DNA from: DASSNR01 sp036278935
GTDB taxonomy: Bacteria > Gemmatimonadota > Gemmatimonadetes > Gemmatimonadales > Gemmatimonadaceae
Direction: 5' to 3'
NCBI GenBank assembly: GCA_036278935.1
Contig: DASUKA010000100.1
Location: 1-26,376 of the forward strand
DNA length: 26,376 nucleotides
The notes under the pieces are model-generated. The model searched no databases and was not told where the DNA came from. It saw only the letters and a program-made list of their open reading frames with translations. Position numbers and translations under genes: made by a program. Every line of letters starts with the position of its first letter. Positions within the stretch are counted from its first letter, which is position 1. Shown in pieces: positions 22,909 through 26,376 of the stretch.

Positions 22909-23399
22909 CCGGCGCGGTTGAACTGCGGACGGCCGTGCCCGCGGATGTGGAGGGCATTGCCGCACTCGTGAACGACTTCGCCGCCGCGCGCATCATGCTT
23001 CCCGTACGTCCGGAGCAGATCGCGCTGGCGCTGCACAACTTCGTCGTCGGCGTCGACGAGCGGGAGCGCGTGGTCGCGTGCGGCGCGCTGAAGGAGTATT
23101 CACCATCGCTGGCGGAAGTCGCGTCGGTGGCGGTGGCCGTCGACGTGCATGGCCGGGGGCTGGGGCGGCGGATCGTGCGCCGGCTCGAGGAGTTGGCCGC
23201 CGTCCGCGGCACGGAGGAGCTGTTTGCGCTCACGCTCACGCCCGCCTTCTTCGAGGCGCTGGGGTACGGGGCGGTGGAGCGCGCGTGCTACCCGGAGAAG
23301 ATCACGCGCGACTGCCGCGCGTGTGCGCGGCGTAGCGCCTGTGCGGAAGTGTGTGTGCGCCGCATGCTGCACGCGCGCGAGCTGGAGGTGGCGGCGTAA
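22905..23399 (+). CDS. argA: GNAT acetyltransferase, probable short N-acetylglutamate synthase
   Basis: A 164-residue GNAT protein. The acetyl-CoA binding motif VHGRGLGRRIVRRLEE at ~81-96 (R-G-L-G core) and the LTPAFFEALGYGAVER strand-helix near residue 112 are typical of short bacterial N-acetylglutamate synthases, which make N-acetylglutamate from glutamate and acetyl-CoA. It lacks the amino-acid-kinase-like domain of the classical ArgA. The C-terminus carries a Cys cluster, DCRACARRSACAEVC (Cys137, 140, 146, 150), at the place where many short ArgA proteins have a CxxC...C motif; it may bind metal. Its position as the last gene of argC-B-D, with ATGA overlap to argD, strongly supports the first-step role. 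Specificity for glutamate is inferred. Confidence 0.82.
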   Translation: MTGAVELRTAVPADVEGIAALVNDFAAARIMLPVRPEQIALALHNFVVGVDERERVVACGALKEYSPSLAEVASVAVAVDVHGRGLGRRIVRRLEELAAVRGTEELFALTLTPAFFEALGYGAVERACYPEKITRDCRACARRSACAEVCVRRMLHARELEVAA

Positions 23400-23518
23400 C
23401 AGGTGTCGGCATTTGTTCGGCATCTCTTTGGGAAGGTGATGTTATTCTCGGTGGCGCGGATCGTCTTGAGCGCAGAGTTGCCGTGAACATCGCTCATCAC
23501 TTTCTACGGAGATCCTCT

Positions 23519-24049
23519 ATGAAGCGCTCGTTCTTGAGCCTTGCCGTCGCGCTGGGGCTGGTCGTCAGTACTGGTGCCGCGCAGGCGCAGAAGCCGGTCA
23601 GCATCGGAGTGTCGGGCGGCCTGAGTGTCGCGAATGGTGATTTCGCCCAGGCCGTGAACGCGGGATACAACATCTCCGGCATGGTGGGGCTGCACGCGCC
23701 GGCGCTTCCGGTGTCGCTCCGCGCTGAGCTGCAGTACCAGCGCTTCGGCCTGAAGGACCTGCCCGCCGGCCTCGGCGGTAACTGGAGCACGACCGCCGGG
23801 ATCGCGAATCTGCTCTACCAGCTGCCGACGCCCGTCGTGAGCCCCTACGTCACAGGTGGAATCGGGTTGTACCACGTGTCGGTGAGCGGCCTGGATGGCA
23901 GCGCCAACAAGTTCGGCTACAACTTGGGTGCCGGCATCGCCTTCCATCTGGCCAGCTTCGGGACGTTCATCGAAGGAGACTGGCAGAGCGTCTCGATGGA
24001 CGGTGGCGCGATGCGCTCGATCCCGCTCCGCTTCGGCGTCACGTTCTGA
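23519..24049 (+). CDS. Small outer-membrane beta-barrel protein (paralogue 1 of 4)
   Basis: A 176-residue precursor. The signal peptide MKRSFLSLAVALGLVVSTGAAQAQ is followed by about eight amphipathic strands that alternate small and aromatic residues (for example VSLRAELQYQRFGL, SPYVTGGIGLYHVSV, NKFGYNLGAGIAFHL, GTFIEGDWQS) and ends SIPLRFGVTF with a C-terminal Phe, the usual outer-membrane assembly signal. The pattern matches the OmpW/OmpA-like eight-stranded barrel domain (Pfam OMP_b-brl type). No enzyme motif is present, so it is structural, a porin-like channel or a binding protein. ATG 23519 is preceded by CGGAGATCCTCT. A strong terminator follows. Confidence 0.82.
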   Translation: MKRSFLSLAVALGLVVSTGAAQAQKPVSIGVSGGLSVANGDFAQAVNAGYNISGMVGLHAPALPVSLRAELQYQRFGLKDLPAGLGGNWSTTAGIANLLYQLPTPVVSPYVTGGIGLYHVSVSGLDGSANKFGYNLGAGIAFHLASFGTFIEGDWQSVSMDGGAMRSIPLRFGVTF

Positions 24050-24071
24050 CACGTCGCGGTCGTTGCTCCGT

Positions 24072-24108
24072 GACACTGCCCCGCCTGACGGCGGGGCAGT
24101 GTCGTTTT
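24072..24108 (+). terminator. Strong intrinsic terminator after barrel paralogue 1
   Basis: A perfect 14-base stem GACACTGCCCCGCC (24072-24085) / GGCGGGGCAGTGTC (24090-24103) with loop TGAC is followed by GTTTT. It ends the first barrel transcript. Confidence 0.92.
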
Positions 24109-24231
24109 CGGGAGCAGGTTGTGTCTCCCCAGTGCCCGCAGTAACGTGCGCGCACCTGTCGCATGTCGCGCTGCATGCGATGATGGGCGCAACACTCGGA
24201 CTGGCCGGCCAACAACGGAACGGAGATCCTC

Positions 24232-24819
24232 ATGAAATGGTCGATGTGGAGCATTGCGGTGGGCATCGGTGTGGCGGGCAGCGTCGCCACCGCGCGGGCG
24301 CAGGTGAGCGCCCTCCCACGGCCGGTACGCATTGGCATCTCTGGCGGCGCGAGTCTCCCAGTGGGCAATTTCTCCAACGGCGCCAAGACGGGGTTCAACG
24401 TCTCCGGCATGGTGATGGTCAAGCCGATCACGATGCCGACCGCGATTCGGCTGGAGGTGCAGTACCAGCGTTTCGACGAGAAGAACGGCGTCTTCAATAC
24501 GCCCGGTGGCGTGGTACCGGCGACCGGGACGTTCAGCACGATCGGTGGCATCGTGAACCTGATGTACTACCTGGACGTCCAGGCTGCGGTAAAGCCCTAT
24601 ATCGCCGGCGGCTTCGGCTACTACCACTTCAAGGTGAGGCGCTCGGGAAGCGGCCTCAGCGGCTCCGCGAGCGAAAACCGGTTCGGCTATAACCTTGGCG
24701 CCGGCCTGGAGTTCGGACTCGGCCGCGTGAGCACCTTTCTCGAGGCGGATTGGCAAGGTATTCTGACGTCCCTCAAGGCCAACAACATGGTGCCGCTCCG
24801 CTTCGGCATCACGTTGTGA
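24232..24819 (+). CDS. Small outer-membrane beta-barrel protein (paralogue 2 of 4)
   Basis: A 195-residue precursor with signal peptide MKWSMWSIAVGIGVAGSVATARAQ. It is clearly paralogous to the gene before it: it shares the IGISGGASLPVGNFSNGAKTG-type first strand, FNVSGMVM, RLEVQYQRF, KPYIAGGFGYYHFKV, ENRFGYNLGAGLEFGL, STFLEADWQG and the final VPLRFGITL. It carries an extra loop in the third strand pair (NGVFNTPGGVVPATGT) and a Ser/Gly-rich loop (RRSGSGLSGSASE). Even its ribosome site, CGGAGATCCTC, matches that of paralogue 1, so this is a tandem duplication. C-terminal Leu replaces Phe. Function is not known beyond an outer-membrane barrel. Confidence 0.82.
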   Translation: MKWSMWSIAVGIGVAGSVATARAQVSALPRPVRIGISGGASLPVGNFSNGAKTGFNVSGMVMVKPITMPTAIRLEVQYQRFDEKNGVFNTPGGVVPATGTFSTIGGIVNLMYYLDVQAAVKPYIAGGFGYYHFKVRRSGSGLSGSASENRFGYNLGAGLEFGLGRVSTFLEADWQGILTSLKANNMVPLRFGITL

Positions 24820-24879
24820 CTCGTTCATGGCGGGCCGGAGTTGCATCGGGGATGCGCTCTTCCACTGAATGCCGCATCG

Positions 24880-24908
24880 GTACACTTTTCTGCGCATCTG
24901 ATTATACT
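24880..24908 (+). promoter_or_regulatory. Putative promoter of barrel paralogue 3
   Basis: TATACT (24903-24908) is a good -10 box in an otherwise GC-rich stretch about 100 bases upstream of the third barrel start. The -35 region (GTACAC, 24880-24885, 17-base spacing) is poor. It predicts a long untranslated leader. Confidence 0.35.
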
Positions 24909-25008
24909 TGCGCTAGGCCTGGACCGGCGTGTACGACTCCGGGCGGATGATGTGGTTACGCATGAGTATTGATCAATGGGTTGGGTATCGTTCTGGAGGA
25001 AGGACGCC

Positions 25009-25620
25009 ATGCACTGTCTCGCCGTAGGGTTCGCCACCATTCTCATCAGTGTGCCGCTGGCGGTGGGGACCGCCGGCGCGCAGACGATGACGGACACCAC
25101 CGTCTCGTACCCGATCAGCGTCGGCATCGCGGCCGGCGCCACGATTCCGCTCGGAGACCTGGGCGATGCGCAGAGCACCGGGTGGAATGTGGAAGGACTG
25201 GTGAACTGGACCACCTCGCATCGCCCGCTCTCGTTGCGCGCCGACGTGGCGTACAACAGCCTGAGCGGCAAGAGCGTGACGTTCCCCGGTGGCAGTTTCA
25301 AGACCGACAATGAGAACCTGTTCGATGTGACAGGTGACGTCGCGTGGCACTTCTATCCGAACGCCACGAACCCCAGTCAGTGGGTGCCATACATTCTGGG
25401 CGGCATCGGGATCTACCACTTTGGCGGGCAGACATCCGAGATCGAGTCAACCAGCGGCTCCACCAACTTCGGGCTCAACATCGGCGGCGGGGTCATCTAC
25501 GAACTGTCCGGCTTCTCGGCATTCGTGGAGGCGCGCCTCCACAACGTGTTCTTGAGCGGCGGGAGCGCCAAGTTCTTCCCCATCAGTTTCGGTCTGCGTT
25601 TCGGCGGCGGCGGGGTGTGA
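25009..25620 (+). CDS. Small outer-membrane beta-barrel protein (paralogue 3 of 4)
   Basis: A 203-residue precursor. ATG 25009 follows GGAGGAAGG closely and begins the signal peptide MHCLAVGFATILISVPLAVG ending AGAQ; a start at 24976 would place a charged WRKDAM segment before it. The barrel resembles its neighbours (SVGIAAGATIPLGDLGD, LSLRADVAYNSL, VPYILGGIGIYHFGG, TNFGLNIGGGVIYEL, SAFVEARLHNVFL, FFPISFGLRF) but is more diverged, with one strand region, DVAWHFYPNATNPSQWVPYI, longer than in paralogues 1 and 2. The tail GGGGV after the last strand is unusual, since barrels usually end at an aromatic residue. A strong terminator follows. Confidence 0.82.
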   Translation: MHCLAVGFATILISVPLAVGTAGAQTMTDTTVSYPISVGIAAGATIPLGDLGDAQSTGWNVEGLVNWTTSHRPLSLRADVAYNSLSGKSVTFPGGSFKTDNENLFDVTGDVAWHFYPNATNPSQWVPYILGGIGIYHFGGQTSEIESTSGSTNFGLNIGGGVIYELSGFSAFVEARLHNVFLSGGSAKFFPISFGLRFGGGGV

Positions 25621-25659
25621 GGTACCAACCGTACCTCCGACGTACGCCGTTCTCCGTTT

Positions 25660-25694
25660 ACCGCCCCGCTCACGAGCGGGGCGGTTTCGTTCTA
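25660..25694 (+). terminator. Strong intrinsic terminator after barrel paralogue 3
   Basis: ACCGCCCCGCT (25660-25670) / AGCGGGGCGGT (25675-25685) with loop CACG forms an 11-base perfect stem, followed by TTTCGTTCT. It lies 40 bases past the stop codon. Confidence 0.9.
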
Positions 25695-25826
25695 TGGGTG
25701 GCGCCTGCCGATTGTCCCACGAGGGATCGCTGGCCGGGCACGCCTCATGCCTTCTCACACCCGCACGACGCGCGTTGTCGCCGAATACGGGCGAAGCGCA
25801 GCGCATACCGAATTGGAGGTGTGGTC

Positions 25827-26376
25827 ATGAAATACCTGCTGTCAACAACCGCGGTGCTGGCGGCCGCCCTGTGCACGACCGTGCCCGCGGCCCATGCGCA
25901 GGCCGTGGCGCCCGTGGTGCACGTAGGCATTGCCGGTGGCGCAACGGTTCCTACTGGGGCCTTCAACGACAACTTCAACACGGGGTGGAATGCCAAGGCG
26001 CTGGTCGCCCTGCACATGCCGCTCTCCCCGGTCGGCTTTCGCCTCGAGGGGGCCTATGATCATCTCGGTGCCGACAGCTTCAGCGGCTTCAGCCATGCCC
26101 GAGTCTGGTCCGGCACCGCGGATATCGTTCTCTCCGCGCCGAGTCTTCTCGTATCCCCGTACGCCATAGGCGGCGCGGGGATCTACAGCATCAAGGCGTT
26201 CGGCGCCGGGAGCACGGTCACCGTCTCCGGTCCCGGCGATGAGGGAGCGGTCACGAAGTTCGGGTGGAACGCTGGTGCCGGGATCATGTTCCATATGGTC
26301 CGCAGCAGCCTCTTCATTGAAGCACGGTACAACAGCGTCATGACCAATGGCGCGCATACGAACTTCGTCCCCATCA
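25827..26376 (+). CDS. Small outer-membrane beta-barrel protein (paralogue 4 of 4, cut by window end)
   Basis: At least 183 residues, open at the window edge with probably only a few residues missing. Signal peptide MKYLLSTTAVLAAALCTTVP ends AHAQ. The same strand pattern appears as in the three genes before it (VHVGIAGGATVPTGAFNDNF, TGWNAKALVALH, VSPYAIGGAGIYSIKAF, TKFGWNAGAGIMFHM, SSLFIEARYNSV, TNFVPI). GGAGG at 25815-25819, seven bases before ATG 25827, sets the start. It completes a tandem array of four related barrels. Confidence 0.8.
   Translation, partial: MKYLLSTTAVLAAALCTTVPAAHAQAVAPVVHVGIAGGATVPTGAFNDNFNTGWNAKALVALHMPLSPVGFRLEGAYDHLGADSFSGFSHARVWSGTADIVLSAPSLLVSPYAIGGAGIYSIKAFGAGSTVTVSGPGDEGAVTKFGWNAGAGIMFHMVRSSLFIEARYNSVMTNGAHTNFVPI

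Overview
This is a high-GC bacterial chromosome segment that most resembles a Gemmatimonadota genome. The assignment is inference. It rests on the GC-rich coding style, a lipoprotein made of many BIG2 domains, a fused CopC-CopD protein, a phosphoesterase fused to a YncE-like propeller, small outer-membrane barrels with typical signal peptides (so a Gram-negative envelope), and many dispersed palindromes. No RNA gene, CRISPR array, phage gene or transposase was seen.

Layout. 1-888 (-) holds the 5' part of a copper protein gene (CopC-CopD) with a palindromic putative operator upstream. 1337-4360 (+) encodes an 11-repeat BIG2 surface lipoprotein. It converges on a block of four minus-strand envelope or secreted genes (12847 to 4381): an M1 metallopeptidase with a HEAT-like tail, a lipoprotein phosphoesterase with an N-terminal propeller, a flippase-like membrane protein, and an Ig/TPR membrane protein. 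Two plus-strand genes follow: a double-ACT regulator (GcvR-like) and a GT39-type membrane glycosyltransferase.

The core of the window is an arginine biosynthesis locus (15945-23399). argG-argH run leftward, argR also runs leftward, and argC-argB-argD-(argA-like GNAT) run rightward with every junction an ATGA overlap. Together they encode glutamate to N-acetylornithine and citrulline to arginine. The deacetylation step (argE/argJ) and ornithine carbamoyltransferase (argF) are not here. Matching palindromic ARG-box-like operators lie on the argG and argC promoters. The argC promoter is placed so that its transcript would start at the ATG (leaderless).

The right end (23519-26376) carries four tandem paralogous small outer-membrane beta-barrel genes. 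Two are followed by strong intrinsic terminators, and the last is cut by the window edge.

The most unusual structure is in the gaps. Several intergenic spaces are filled with nested foldback repeats from low-complexity families (GAGAAAGGAGAAACGAGAG, TCAGTGGGTCAGG, GGGTGTCGGGAGTCGGG, GTTATGAGTTATGG types). Two copies of a ~80-bp palindrome beginning GTCATTCCGAG are also present. Some of this DNA appears to have entered genes: one palindrome supplies the start codon and first residues of the phosphoesterase lipoprotein, and repeat DNA encodes an unusual ~45-residue N-terminal extension of ArgH. In the argR-argC gap and upstream of argG the foldbacks stop next to the promoter -35 boxes.
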